A DNA stretch of 44,660 nt from a virus. This document shows positions 22,864 to 32,093 of this stretch, piece by piece (the stretch's first letter is position 1; each line of letters begins with the position of its first letter). The notes under the pieces were generated by a model. The model saw only the letters and a program-made list of their open reading frames with translations, was not told where the DNA came from and made no database searches. The stretch is taken from IMG/VR virus record IMGVR_UViG_3300008116_000323, positions 1 to 44,660 of that record. One strand, written 5' to 3'. A program made the translations under genes and the position numbers.

Positions 22864-24345
22864 TTAGAATTCTTCGTCTGTGTCCTGATTCTGCGACTTT
22901 AACTCATCCAATGGGATGCCTAGGCGGTTGGCTTCTGCCTGTTGAACTCGCTCTTTCAGTTTCTTCTTTTGGTGTGCGGTTAGTTTTGCACCACCATCCT
23001 TCTTGTCAAACACTGCACCTCTACGAACGGCAGCATAGTTCTCAACATGAACACCCTCTGCGCCATGTAAGTCCAGACTTTCCATTACACGCTTTGCAGG
23101 GTTGCCACCATAGATGAGTACTTGCTTTGTAGGTTCAACTATGTCTAATGCCTTTTGAATAATACGAGCAACATTCTTTTCATCTTCCTTTTTGTTTTTA
23201 TCTTCAGTTCCAAAATTCTGTACTGAGATTGCAACAATAGGTGCATTCTTTGGTATTCCCAATAAACAAAATTCAAGAGAGTTCTCATCATCAAATTGAA
23301 TTCTTGGAATTACTTTCATGCCTGCTTCTTGAAAGAATCTACCTAACCATTGTGATTGATATACACCTTGCAAATGAATTACTCTTGGTGTTGTATAGTA
23401 AAAAGAAAAATCAGGGCAGATTGCATATCTTGTTCCAGCCGAGATTACTTTTGCTGTGTAATAAGCAGGTAGTTCCCACCAGTTAGAAAATTTACTATCG
23501 TGAGTAAAGAATGAAAGAATTGAACGGTCAAATGGTAATCCTTTAACGCCACCTAATCCGTAATTGTAAAGATACCAAGATTTACCATCATCAGGAGTTG
23601 CATCATGTCCACCCCATGTAGTTAGTGGCTTCGGCAATTCTTCTAACAACATATCTTCTCTGAGAGATGGTATTCCCCAAAAATTATCAAATGGATAAAT
23701 TGTTTCCTCGCGCAATTCTAGTAAGGCTTGCAATTCAGTCTGCACATCTTCTAGGTCTTCCAGTTCTTTATCAGAATCTAGATTGACTCTTGTAGCACCA
23801 CGATTACGCTGTGCTTCACGCTCTTCATCAGTTTCTTCATCTAACATCTGTTGGCGTGGGTCTTTCTTAGGAGCAAAATCTAATTCGCTAGGCATTAAAT
23901 CTGTTAAATCATCTAATGACTTTTTTGCATCTGCTACATCACTCTGAATATTCTTAATCAAATCATCAAATTCAGTCACGCTATAACCAGTACCAGTGAC
24001 TTCAGGTAGGCTTGCTAGGAGTTCTGCAAGGATACTATCGTCATAAGTTCCCATATCTGAGGTCTTATTATCTGCTAGGACTATTCTCTTTGCTGTATCG
24101 TCATCTACATCTATGAATGATGCATAGATAGTATCCCAACCTAGAGAACGCGCTGCAAGATAAGTGTGATTACCTGCGAGTACTTGCATAGTTCTTTTAT
24201 TAACTACGATTGGCTTGAATTGCCCATTCTTTGCTAATGATTCCGCAATTACATCAACATTACCGATACGAGGATTTTTGTCGTAGGTTCGGATTGAGGT
24301 TATCTTAATTTCTTCCGTTGACTTAACAATTACACCGTTAGTCAT
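22864..24345 (-). CDS. ParB-like domain fused to DUF4417
   Basis: A 493-residue fusion. Residues 1 to about 110 are a ParB/Srx-like domain: IKITSIRTYDKNPRIGN, AESLAKNGQFKPIVVN, QVLAGNHTYLAARSLGW, AKRIVLADNKTSDMGTYD. A charged coiled linker with LDEETDEEREAQRNRG follows (about 155-215). Residues about 235-440 match DUF4417: GTRYAICPDFSFYYTTPRVI, QSQWLGRFFQEAGMKVIPRI, DDENSLEFCLLGIPKNAPIV. The C-terminus is basic (AHQKKKLKERVQQAE). Phage ParB-like proteins can be nucleases or methylation-linked DNA binders; DUF4417 has no assigned function. The fusion may tie DNA recognition to that unknown activity. Confidence 0.85.
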   Translation of the reverse strand: MTNGVIVKSTEEIKITSIRTYDKNPRIGNVDVIAESLAKNGQFKPIVVNKRTMQVLAGNHTYLAARSLGWDTIYASFIDVDDDTAKRIVLADNKTSDMGTYDDSILAELLASLPEVTGTGYSVTEFDDLIKNIQSDVADAKKSLDDLTDLMPSELDFAPKKDPRQQMLDEETDEEREAQRNRGATRVNLDSDKELEDLEDVQTELQALLELREETIYPFDNFWGIPSLREDMLLEELPKPLTTWGGHDATPDDGKSWYLYNYGLGGVKGLPFDRSILSFFTHDSKFSNWWELPAYYTAKVISAGTRYAICPDFSFYYTTPRVIHLQGVYQSQWLGRFFQEAGMKVIPRIQFDDENSLEFCLLGIPKNAPIVAISVQNFGTEDKNKKEDEKNVARIIQKALDIVEPTKQVLIYGGNPAKRVMESLDLHGAEGVHVENYAAVRRGAVFDKKDGGAKLTAHQKKKLKERVQQAEANRLGIPLDELKSQNQDTDEEF

Positions 24346-24347
24346 TT

Positions 24348-24920
24348 TTACTCCAGTTCGGTTGTTGTTGTTTTTCTTTTGACCATCATACCGTCTAAGG
24401 TTTTATTTTGTAAAATCTTTTCCCTCAATTGTACTACTTGCTTACCATATGTATAAATCATGGCTGAATCGCATAAGTCTTGGTCATTACACACCTGCTT
24501 GTACATACCCTCCCATGCCACGCTTAACCATTCTTTAATAGCATCTTTATTGGCATTACCCTTACCTATAACCTCTTTTTTAACTTTCACATTATTTACT
24601 GGAATAACATTTACCCCTGTAGAGAATGCACCTGCTAATAATGCTCCATTTACCTGCGCCTGTGGAATTGTGCTACCTGCGCCACCCCTACCTAATACTG
24701 GCAACTCAATAAATACGAAAATGTCTTTGATATCTGTATCTTCTTTTGTAGATTCAATCAACCCTTTTATCCATTCATAGGCTATAGAACAACCCTCTGG
24801 CTTTTCTTGCGGTAAGTTTTTAGTAATAAACTTAGTTTTATTTTCTTGACCTAATAAGCCATAGACCACTGCTAACTTTCGTGAGGATGGGTCTATTCCG
24901 TATATAAGGGTCATGGTCAA
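24348..24920 (-). CDS. RuvC-like Holliday junction resolvase
   Basis: A 190-residue RNase H-fold protein. Acidic residues occur in RuvC order: Asp10 in IYGIDPSS, Glu72 in FVFIELPVLG, and Asp148/Asp151 in DQDLCDSAMIYTYG; the segment VKKEVIGKGNANKDAIKEW also fits RuvC family members. It would resolve branched recombination or replication intermediates before packaging. The ATG overlaps the upstream gene end; the next gene is ParB-DUF4417. A ruvC symbol is withheld because phage versions are divergent. Confidence 0.85.
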   Translation of the reverse strand: MTMTLIYGIDPSSRKLAVVYGLLGQENKTKFITKNLPQEKPEGCSIAYEWIKGLIESTKEDTDIKDIFVFIELPVLGRGGAGSTIPQAQVNGALLAGAFSTGVNVIPVNNVKVKKEVIGKGNANKDAIKEWLSVAWEGMYKQVCNDQDLCDSAMIYTYGKQVVQLREKILQNKTLDGMMVKRKTTTTELE

Positions 24921-25426
24921 CTATCTATAGGTATTGGAGTGTATTTAATAGGTATCTGTACAAATCCTATCGCATCTTGTACAACTGGCACTTCATATGG
25001 GAGATAATTTTGATATGCCGTACCTGCTGGCAAGGCTATCAATCTATCGCTTTGTCTTATGTAATAACGGTTATGGCTCTTATCCCGATAAAGTAAAACT
25101 TCTCCGCTTGGTAAGTTTGCTGGATTAGGTTCTTTTGAATTTTCCCTGCGCCTTGCTACTACCTTGCATTCTTCATCTGTACACTTCCATTTAGACTCTG
25201 ATTTATCAAACGACATTTCAGATTTATGTTTAGGGCAGGAGGGCTTTTGCGGAGTCCAATCAATTACTTCTATAGTCTTAATGCGAGAAGAGGTTTCTTC
25301 TTCCGCTTTGGATATGTTATTGGTCGTCAAATTGGAAGACTGGCTCTTCTTACTTACAATTTCTGCCACAATTTCATCAAGTCTTTCATCAAGAATTGAC
25401 TGTTGCGCCTTTGTCCTCCGTGACAT
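24917..25426 (-). CDS. Hypothetical protein with zinc-ribbon
   Basis: A 169-residue protein. The N-terminal 50 residues are polar and probably disordered. A zinc-ribbon follows: CPKHKSEMSFDKSESKWKC and then DEEC (about residues 64-91). The C-terminal half is beta-rich (LLYRDKSHNRYYIRQSDRLIALP, VPVVQDAIGFVQIPIKYTP). It overlaps the resolvase start by four bases. A nucleic-acid-binding accessory of the recombination block is a reasonable guess. Confidence 0.65.
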   Translation of the reverse strand: MSRRTKAQQSILDERLDEIVAEIVSKKSQSSNLTTNNISKAEEETSSRIKTIEVIDWTPQKPSCPKHKSEMSFDKSESKWKCTDEECKVVARRRENSKEPNPANLPSGEVLLYRDKSHNRYYIRQSDRLIALPAGTAYQNYLPYEVPVVQDAIGFVQIPIKYTPIPIDS

Positions 25427-25432
25427 TATTTT

Positions 25433-25645
25433 TTACAACGCCCATTTCCATAACCAAACGAGTACAGGAATTGTTGTTAAGAAAATAGAAAGTCCAATAA
25501 TTCTAAGCAATCCTGATTTTGCTCTGTACAAATCAGACTGGGCTAAACTAGCATTGACAAGAGATTGATAACCGTCTTGTCCTAGTGTTGCTTCAACATG
25601 ACCGTATGCTTTAGCGATTTCTTCAAACCTATCGTCTTTATCCAT
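25433..25645 (-). CDS. Small single-span membrane protein
   Basis: A 70-residue protein with a cytoplasmic-like polar N-terminus (MDKDDRFEEIAKAYGHVEAT...) and a C-terminal hydrophobic helix of about 20 residues (IIGLSIFLTTIPVLVWLWKW). GGGAG lies upstream. A tail-anchored topology is likely. Small phage membrane proteins of this kind are often exclusion or membrane-modifying factors; nothing specific can be shown. Confidence 0.65.
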   Translation of the reverse strand: MDKDDRFEEIAKAYGHVEATLGQDGYQSLVNASLAQSDLYRAKSGLLRIIGLSIFLTTIPVLVWLWKWAL

Positions 25646-25666
25646 TTTAATATCTCTCCCTAGTTA

Positions 25667-26131
25667 TTAATCGTGATGGATTCTATTACGAGATTCCCTA
25701 CCATGCAGTGCCATCTCAAATTGTAGTTGCTCTTCTGTCAACCGCCTACTACCTAATTCAGATGCCCTACGAGCCATTTCCATAAATGTCCTTAGTTCAC
25801 CTGTTCTGAATTTATAGTGTGCAGACCCTTTGGTAATAGTGCCTTCACGCTCTGCCTTCTGCAATAGCATAGTCATTTCTGAGGCTCTTGCAAAGTAGGC
25901 ATCCGCTACTTCCATTAAAGTTAGATGACCAGCATCAATTGGAGGCTGGATACGCCCCATAAGTACATCTGTCATATCTTGAATTTCTTCAAGCATTACT
26001 GGGATAGACGGTACTCCTCTACCGATAGGTACTGCTCTTAGGAATCCTGTTGAGGATTGCTTATCATTTGTTGCACTTGAAGATATGACTGGGCTTGTAC
26101 GCACACGCCCTGATTCCCTGCGAACGGACAT
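25667..26131 (-). CDS. Helical hypothetical protein overlapping nuclease gene
   Basis: The start is ATG at 26131 (MSVRRESGRVRTSPV), selected because GGAG lies eight bases upstream. This makes the gene overlap the upstream nuclease gene by 94 bases in another frame. The first 30 residues are Ser/Arg-rich, the rest strongly helical (MLEEIQDMTDVLMGRIQPP, MEVADAYFARASEMTMLLQKAERE, RTFMEMARRASELGSRRLTEEQ). No family recognised. Confidence 0.65.
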   Translation of the reverse strand: MSVRRESGRVRTSPVISSSATNDKQSSTGFLRAVPIGRGVPSIPVMLEEIQDMTDVLMGRIQPPIDAGHLTLMEVADAYFARASEMTMLLQKAEREGTITKGSAHYKFRTGELRTFMEMARRASELGSRRLTEEQLQFEMALHGRESRNRIHHD

Positions 26132-26871
26132 TGTTTCCACTCCTGACTGGTTCGTTTTTGGCATCCTTGTAACATTGATGGAAGAGTTTCTGTTTCCACC
26201 GCTTGATTTAATCTTTGTAGTTCCTCTTCTTGCTGTTTTAACCTTTTTGGTTCTGGTGTCACTACCCATTCTGTCCACTCCTGATTGTCTTTGTTTTCAT
26301 ATACCACTACGAATAAATCAAATCCACCGACTAGAAAATATCTGTGTATCTGATTAAGGTGTTCCTCTTTCAATCCATCTTCAATGGCTTTGCGATAGAC
26401 GAAAGAATTAGTTCCCTTTAATTCAAATCCAAATTCCAGACCACGCCAATCTGTACGAGGATGGTCTTCGGGTACTGTGCCAACACCATCCATAGTTCCA
26501 CGACTGCGCTTTGCATCCCACTTTAGAGGTACTTCAATATCGTCAAGAATTTTTGCTTGTAATAAAGTTGCCTGCCAGCGTAAGTGCCTCCAAGTTCCAT
26601 CATAGAAAATTTGTTGCAACTGTGGATTATTAACTGTTCCTGAATCAATTCCAATATAGTTAAAAATCTGCCTACGCTCACACATTCCTGCTGCGGATGA
26701 CGAAAATGAACCTGAACGCTTACGAGGTTTTTTCTTTAGTTCAGTGTGAATCATATCCGTAACTTTTTTATCTAAAATTAGATTAGGGTTTCTCATTAAG
26801 AATAACTGTAATCTAGGAGTTATTACCAAGTCAGAATTTTTAACTGCACGCAATAATTTATTTAGGCTCAC
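26038..26871 (-). CDS. Cas4/RecB-like PD-(D/E)XK nuclease with Fe-S cysteines
   Basis: A 277-residue protein with the exonuclease core GTMDGVG (Asp128), EFGFELKGTN (Glu150, Lys152) and HLNQIHRYFLVGG (Gln174, Tyr178). Four cysteines flank it in the Cas4/AddB pattern: Cys64 in AAGMCERRQIF and Cys237, Cys248 and Cys257 near the C-terminus, so a [4Fe-4S] cluster is likely. Cas4-like nucleases resect DNA ends for recombination. It lies between the small nuclease/RecA pair and the RuvC-like resolvase. The last two cysteines are encoded in the 94-base overlap with the next gene. Confidence 0.85.
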   Translation of the reverse strand: MSLNKLLRAVKNSDLVITPRLQLFLMRNPNLILDKKVTDMIHTELKKKPRKRSGSFSSSAAGMCERRQIFNYIGIDSGTVNNPQLQQIFYDGTWRHLRWQATLLQAKILDDIEVPLKWDAKRSRGTMDGVGTVPEDHPRTDWRGLEFGFELKGTNSFVYRKAIEDGLKEEHLNQIHRYFLVGGFDLFVVVYENKDNQEWTEWVVTPEPKRLKQQEEELQRLNQAVETETLPSMLQGCQKRTSQEWKQCPFAGNQGVCVQAQSYLQVQQMISNPQQDS

Positions 26872-27269
26872 TTAGGTCTTCTCCTTATGATGCATTCCAC
26901 TGTTAATTCAGGGAATTGAATTAATAAGACTGCATCTTTGCTTTGTTTAATCGCATTTACATATATGCCATTGAGGTAACTAGCATTCATAGTGAATGAT
27001 TTATTGGCATCTTTCACTTCAACCACCGCATCCTCATTACTTCCATCAAATTTAATCTTGCCAGCACCACTGTTAGGGTGTTGCCTTATTCCGAGTCTTT
27101 TGAGGATTTTCTTTTCACTTTTACGCCCTTTGATTTGAGGGGTGTCTGCTCTCCAAGGGAGTGCAATTCCATCACTCTGGTTTTCAGTGCTTCCATTAGT
27201 GTCGGGTCTTCCATCACTTTCTTCTTGAAATTCTCCCGACCCACTACTTTCGTGTCCTCGTATATCCAT
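26868..27269 (-). CDS. Small PD-(D/E)XK endonuclease overprinted on recA
   Basis: A 133-residue protein. The C-terminal 85 residues form a small restriction-endonuclease-like domain: [21 protein letters not shown], then KIKFDGSNEDAVVEVKDANKSF with the D...ExK catalytic pattern, YLNGIYVNAIKQSKDAVLLIQFP and a RRRPK end. Similar phage proteins are annotated as Holliday-junction resolvase-like. The only in-frame start codon upstream of the domain is ATG at 27269, preceded by GGAAGG at ideal spacing. The first 61 codons therefore lie inside recA in another frame, and those residues ([20 protein letters not shown]) look disordered. Confidence 0.75.
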   Translation of the reverse strand: MDIRGHESSGSGEFQEESDGRPDTNGSTENQSDGIALPWRADTPQIKGRKSEKKILKRLGIRQHPNSGAGKIKFDGSNEDAVVEVKDANKSFTMNASYLNGIYVNAIKQSKDAVLLIQFPELTVECIIRRRPK

Positions 27270-28159
27270 GATTTACCTTCCTGTGTGATGAAACCTTCTT
27301 CTAATCCCATAGCAATGAGGAATCCTGCTTCATCTAATCCACCAGTTGTAAAATCCCAAGTGAAATAAATATCGCGGAATGGCTTACTGAGTTTTGACTT
27401 CTCTACTATTGCTTTGAATTTCTGTCCTACCTGTTCTTTGGATGCAACCCATTTTTCACCATCCCAAGATTGAGTATCGTTAGTTACTTTGCCAACTTTC
27501 TTCATGTTGATTCGGTATGAGGCGTAGTAAGGCATTGCTTTACCACCTGGAATTGCCTCTGGATTACCGAAAGTAATTCCCACATTTAATCTTGTTTGAT
27601 TTATCCACATCATTGCTGTGCGTGAATTTGCTGCTGTGAGTTTACGCATTGCTTGTGACATAAGGCTTGCTAATCTTGCAGGTTGCATTGATTCATCATG
27701 CATACGCTTATTGCGCTCTGCTTGCGGTAATGATGCTGCAATTGAATCAAATATGATGAGGTCGCAATTGCCACGAATTAATGCTTCTGCTGTATCCATA
27801 GCAAGTTCACCAGTTTCAGGATGCTGAACAATTAACTCATCAAGATTTACGCCAATTGATTTTGCCCATGATGGGTCAAATGAATGCTCCGTATCAATGA
27901 TGGCGCATACGCCACCCTTCTTTTGTGTATTAGCAATTGCACTTAAACCTACATAAGATTTTAGTGTTGAGTAATCACCATAGATTTCTATGAATCTTCC
28001 CCTAGGTAATCCACCTTGTAAAAGAATATCAATCGGTAAAACACCAGTCGGGAGATATTCCACTACTAGTGAATCATCACTAGCCAGTTTTAATACATCA
28101 CCCTTTAGTAAAGAGTTGATTTCTGCCATTAGATTTTTTGCTACTGATGTTGCGCTCAC
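27086..28159 (-). CDS. recA: RecA-like recombinase with atypical Walker A
   Basis: A 357-residue RecA/UvsX-type ATPase: [48 protein letters not shown], Walker [12 protein letters not shown] (Asp138), [23 protein letters not shown], and [20 protein letters not shown] (DNA-binding loop 2 region and beyond). The P-loop reads GDYSTLKS at 61-68: Lys67-Ser68 are present but the usual Gly before Lys is Leu66. It catalyses strand exchange or filament formation. It lies between the methyltransferase (four-base overlap) and the overprinted nuclease. Confidence 0.88.
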   Translation of the reverse strand: MSATSVAKNLMAEINSLLKGDVLKLASDDSLVVEYLPTGVLPIDILLQGGLPRGRFIEIYGDYSTLKSYVGLSAIANTQKKGGVCAIIDTEHSFDPSWAKSIGVNLDELIVQHPETGELAMDTAEALIRGNCDLIIFDSIAASLPQAERNKRMHDESMQPARLASLMSQAMRKLTAANSRTAMMWINQTRLNVGITFGNPEAIPGGKAMPYYASYRINMKKVGKVTNDTQSWDGEKWVASKEQVGQKFKAIVEKSKLSKPFRDIYFTWDFTTGGLDEAGFLIAMGLEEGFITQEGKSWIYEDTKVVGRENFKKKVMEDPTLMEALKTRVMELHSLGEQTPLKSKGVKVKRKSSKDSE

Positions 28160-29124
28160 TTGCTCTCCTTTGTTAGTGACTTTAATATTCTGCGCTTTGC
28201 AAGTTCTGTATATTCAGGATTTAATTCAATGCCTATAAATTTTCTGCCATGCCGTAACGCTACTACTCCAGTAGTTCCACTACCTGCGAATGGGTCTAAT
28301 ACTGTATCGCCAACCTCAGAACCTGCAAGGATGCAGGGTTCAGCAACACCTTCAGGCATGACTGCAAAATGTGCTCCTTTGAATGGTTTAGTTGTAATAC
28401 TCCAAACTGAACGCTTGTTTTTCTTTTCATAAGATTTAGTTAGTCCAGTATGCGGTGATAGTCCAGTGCCTTTATTGTGATACTTACCGTTAGTTCTATC
28501 CCTAGTTCCCCAATCTTGTGCAGGCTCTTTTATTGCTTCATTGTCATAAAAATATCTATCATTCTTTGCAAGTAAAAAGATATATTCATGAGATTTAGTG
28601 CATCTATCCCGAACAGATTCGGGCATTGGATTTGGCTTATGCCAAATTATGTCTTGTCGGAGATACCAACCATCTTGCTGTAATGCGAACGCTACTCGCC
28701 AAGGAATACCAACCAAGTCTTTATGTTTAATATTAGCCTGCTTTAATATTGCAGGATTTCTATTAGATGCACTCGGTACTGCTGTTCCTTTATTTCCATT
28801 TCTTAAAGTATCGGGTACGGCTTTACTATCACGCATTGATGCATATGAATCGCCAAGATTTAACCAAACAGTTCCATCATCAGCAAGTACTCGTTTTATT
28901 TCACGAAATACTTCTACGATAGATGTTACATAGTCATCAGGAGATTGTTCTAAACCAATTTGTGTTTCAATACCATAATCCCTTAAACCCCAGTATGGAG
29001 GAGATGTAATGCAAGTTCTAATTGAACCTGCTGGCATTTGACTTAGTATTTTGCGACAGTCACCAGTATGTAAATTAAAATTTGAGTTGCGTTTTAATTT
29101 AACGGTGATTAGTCGTTTAGTCAT
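28156..29124 (-). CDS. Site-specific DNA methyltransferase (beta class, N4/N6 amino)
   Basis: A 322-residue enzyme with the catalytic [12 protein letters not shown] motif at about 40-51 and the AdoMet-binding [29 protein letters not shown] near the C-terminus (about 275-303). This permuted order is the beta class of N6-adenine/N4-cytosine methyltransferases. SPPY favours N4-cytosine or some N6-adenine enzymes. No cognate restriction gene is visible, so it likely protects phage DNA or regulates. It overlaps recA start by four bases. Confidence 0.93.
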   Translation of the reverse strand: MTKRLITVKLKRNSNFNLHTGDCRKILSQMPAGSIRTCITSPPYWGLRDYGIETQIGLEQSPDDYVTSIVEVFREIKRVLADDGTVWLNLGDSYASMRDSKAVPDTLRNGNKGTAVPSASNRNPAILKQANIKHKDLVGIPWRVAFALQQDGWYLRQDIIWHKPNPMPESVRDRCTKSHEYIFLLAKNDRYFYDNEAIKEPAQDWGTRDRTNGKYHNKGTGLSPHTGLTKSYEKKNKRSVWSITTKPFKGAHFAVMPEGVAEPCILAGSEVGDTVLDPFAGSGTTGVVALRHGRKFIGIELNPEYTELAKRRILKSLTKESK

Positions 29125-29395
29125 TCTTAATAATACCTAGCCTTTTCGCTTCGTTGGGATTTGCATAAGCATTGCCAACACTGAAACCAAACAATAGTGC
29201 CTGTCTGAGTACCATGTCAAATAGTTCCAAATTGAGCATTTCTGCGACTGAATCACCCTGTGTAAATTGATGCACTTTGTCTGAGTATCGTATTGTGTGG
29301 TCTTGCGCCCACATAATCAATTCAATATCCCTAACCACTGGATGAGTTCCCGACAATACGGCTTTTGTAACATCTTCTAATTTAGCGATATCCAT
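29117..29395 (-). CDS. Hypothetical helical protein
   Basis: A 92-residue protein, [21 protein letters not shown], with alternating helices ([43 protein letters not shown]) ending [14 protein letters not shown]. It is five bases from the polymerase stop and overlaps the methyltransferase start. No domain recognised; a small polymerase or repair accessory is possible. Confidence 0.6.
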   Translation of the reverse strand: MDIAKLEDVTKAVLSGTHPVVRDIELIMWAQDHTIRYSDKVHQFTQGDSVAEMLNLELFDMVLRQALLFGFSVGNAYANPNEAKRLGIIKND

Positions 29396-29399
29396 GTTG

Positions 29400-32093
29400 T
29401 TATTTACTTTCTATTAGAGATTTGAATGCGCCAGCACCATCTAACTTTGCCAGCACACCATTGAGTTTTTTATCTTTTAGATATGTCTTTCCACCAGTAA
29501 CAGCGCGTGGGTCACATTTTGTAATCAAGTCTGCAATGGAATCGTATGGAGCATTTGATGCAATTGAATCTGCTGCGGATACTCCAACACCCTTGATTGA
29601 AACTAGACCACGCCTAATCGCTTTGTATTTACGGTCAAGTGTCCATGATGCTCCACTAATGTTTACATCAGGTGGCAATATGCGTATTCCCATTCTTCGG
29701 GCTTCTCTCACATATAACGCTTCCTTATCTGAACCAGCCCATGACTGCAATAACGCTGTCATAAACTCCAGTGGATAGTGTGCTTTCAAATATGCACACC
29801 GATATGAACGCAATCCATAACCAGTAGCATGAGCACGATTGAATCCGTATGAAACGAATCCTGCTGTTGAATCCCATGCTTTCTGAATATCTTTACTAGC
29901 AATACCAGCACTTAAACAGAGTTCACCAAATTCTTTACGAACTTTTAGTAAACGCTTTTCATTTGCATCAACTGCTCCTGCACCCGAAGATTTAACAATC
30001 TTGAAGAATATATTTACGCCATCAATACCCATTCCAAGACCTCTCATAATATTGATAACTTGTTCTTGGAATATAACTGCGCCATAAGTATCCTTCAACG
30101 CTTTTTCAAATGCATCATGGATATATTTCACTCTTGCACGCGCATCAGGATTTCTACGGCGTTCAAGATATAACTCAGTTTGTCCAGTGTTCATTGCACC
30201 TGGCATAAAGAGTCCAGTTGCTAACACTGCATCCTTTGTTGTTTTAATTCCCATGCTTTTTCCACCTTTGGCTTTTGTATAACCTTCAAAATGGAATATG
30301 CCATTATCAGTTCTGCCCTCTCTAAGAATCTTGCACGCTGCTGCATCATCTTCAGGAATCCAAGAAAAGTCTGTTGGGTTTTCTCTCCCAATCATGGCTT
30401 GGCAATTACGCATTACTGTTAATGTTGTTTGACCTAAGATATCCAGTTTTAGATATCCCAACTTCTCCACATCATCCATATCAAATTGACTTACTTCAGT
30501 ATTAGAAGATGCAACGAGCATTTTTGGTACATAGGATTCAATCTTTTGTTCACTGCCACTAATCAAGACACCACCAGCATGAACACCATATGAGCGCAAT
30601 ACACCACCCATTTCTGCAATGCGAACTAATCCTTTGTAATCTTTTGGATTAAGTTTTTTCACATCCTCAATGGTTTGAATATTGGCATACATCTTGGCGC
30701 GTTCATCTTTGTCGGTGACTTGCTTACTTAGATAAGACTTGTAAGAAACCATGACAGAGCCTTTACCATCTTCACGCGAACCTAACTTTGCCCATGTGCC
30801 GATACGAAGAGTGTCAAATGTTCTTTCAAGATATCCCACTAATCGTTCACGCGATATATCTTCAATATCCATATCAATATCAGGCGGTGTAACTCTGTCG
30901 CGTGATAAGAAACGGTCAAATAACAATCCCCATCTAACAGGGTCAACCTGAGTAATACCTAGCAAGTAGCAGACTAGTGAACCATTCGCTGAACCACGCG
31001 CTTCAATACATATCTGCTTTTCATTACACCACTGCACATAGTTATAGACGAGCATAAAATAGCCAGCCATTCCTAAGTCGCGGATGATATCTAATTCATA
31101 TGAAAGGCGTTCTTCATATTGATTACGATTACGAACTTGCATATCGGCGAGCGCATCAAGACATAACTGCTCAACTTCTTTTTGTGGATTCTTTACCAAT
31201 GCAGGAATTTGAGCCTTGTACTTATCTAATGCAGGTATGGATAACTTATTTAGATTTAATAAATGTAATGCGCCTTCTTCTGCACGATTCCATACTGCAT
31301 CTTCATAATGGTCTGCAACCCACTCAGTTGTCGCAACATGAAATGAATCTCCTGGAAATTCATCCTCTGCACCACCATAAACCATACGCTTCATCAATGC
31401 ATGAGCGTGTTTATCTGATTCATGTAAGTAATGGCTATCTTGCGTAACCATAATCGGCAGACCTGTTGTATCCGCAATTGATACTAGAGCATTCACAATG
31501 TCATCATCAGTTTGTGGATGCGCTTCATTATCTTGGTCATGACATATTGAGTGATTCTGTATTTCTACGAATGTGTGTGGAAACCATTTGGCATACATCT
31601 TTACGAGATTTTCTGCCTTCTTGATTCCATCAGTAACTAAACCTTGTTGCACTAGACCGAAATAGCAACCAGTAAGGAGTGCTATGTCATCACCTGCCAA
31701 ATCAGATAATTCTGCTAAGTCAGTTAATTGCAACCTAGGGAATCGGTTAAACCTCGGTCTAGTGTGGCTTGTACTTACGGCTTTAATCAACGCTTGATAT
31801 CCATTGAAGTTAAGAGCGTGTAATCCAACATGGTAACGCTTTGCATTCTTATCTTCTAGATTTGCGCGTGGGTCAAGAATGTATGCCTCCACACCAGTAA
31901 ACGGAACTATCCCATGCTTCTTTGCATTTAGATATAACTGCACTGCACTTGCCATATTGCCATGTTCAGTTAATCCGAGTGCTGGCTGTCCTTCCTTGGC
32001 AACTTTTTCAACCATATCTGCAACAGGTGACATTCCATCTAGCACTGAGAATGCTGAGTGTGTATGTGCTGACCACCAATTTGATTTCTTCAT
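29400..32093 (-). CDS. dnaE: DNA polymerase III alpha (DnaE-type), short phage form
   Basis: An 897-residue C-family polymerase. The N-terminal PHP domain shows HTHSAFSVLDG, LGLTEHGNM and the later QNHSICHDQD and TQDSHYLHESD. The palm has GSANGSLVCYLLGIT, the catalytic PDIDMDIEDISRERL and the third aspartate in LGYLKLDILG. The finger region has GIFHFEGYTKAKGGKSMG, VIFQEQVINIMRGLGMG and FNRAHATGYGLRSY. It ends soon after the helix-hairpin-helix region (IKGVGVSAADSIASNAPY), so the OB-fold and tau-binding parts of the roughly 1160-residue host enzyme are missing. It is probably the phage replicase. The start overlaps the DUF7694 gene. Confidence 0.95.
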   Translation of the reverse strand: MKKSNWWSAHTHSAFSVLDGMSPVADMVEKVAKEGQPALGLTEHGNMASAVQLYLNAKKHGIVPFTGVEAYILDPRANLEDKNAKRYHVGLHALNFNGYQALIKAVSTSHTRPRFNRFPRLQLTDLAELSDLAGDDIALLTGCYFGLVQQGLVTDGIKKAENLVKMYAKWFPHTFVEIQNHSICHDQDNEAHPQTDDDIVNALVSIADTTGLPIMVTQDSHYLHESDKHAHALMKRMVYGGAEDEFPGDSFHVATTEWVADHYEDAVWNRAEEGALHLLNLNKLSIPALDKYKAQIPALVKNPQKEVEQLCLDALADMQVRNRNQYEERLSYELDIIRDLGMAGYFMLVYNYVQWCNEKQICIEARGSANGSLVCYLLGITQVDPVRWGLLFDRFLSRDRVTPPDIDMDIEDISRERLVGYLERTFDTLRIGTWAKLGSREDGKGSVMVSYKSYLSKQVTDKDERAKMYANIQTIEDVKKLNPKDYKGLVRIAEMGGVLRSYGVHAGGVLISGSEQKIESYVPKMLVASSNTEVSQFDMDDVEKLGYLKLDILGQTTLTVMRNCQAMIGRENPTDFSWIPEDDAAACKILREGRTDNGIFHFEGYTKAKGGKSMGIKTTKDAVLATGLFMPGAMNTGQTELYLERRRNPDARARVKYIHDAFEKALKDTYGAVIFQEQVINIMRGLGMGIDGVNIFFKIVKSSGAGAVDANEKRLLKVRKEFGELCLSAGIASKDIQKAWDSTAGFVSYGFNRAHATGYGLRSYRCAYLKAHYPLEFMTALLQSWAGSDKEALYVREARRMGIRILPPDVNISGASWTLDRKYKAIRRGLVSIKGVGVSAADSIASNAPYDSIADLITKCDPRAVTGGKTYLKDKKLNGVLAKLDGAGAFKSLIESK

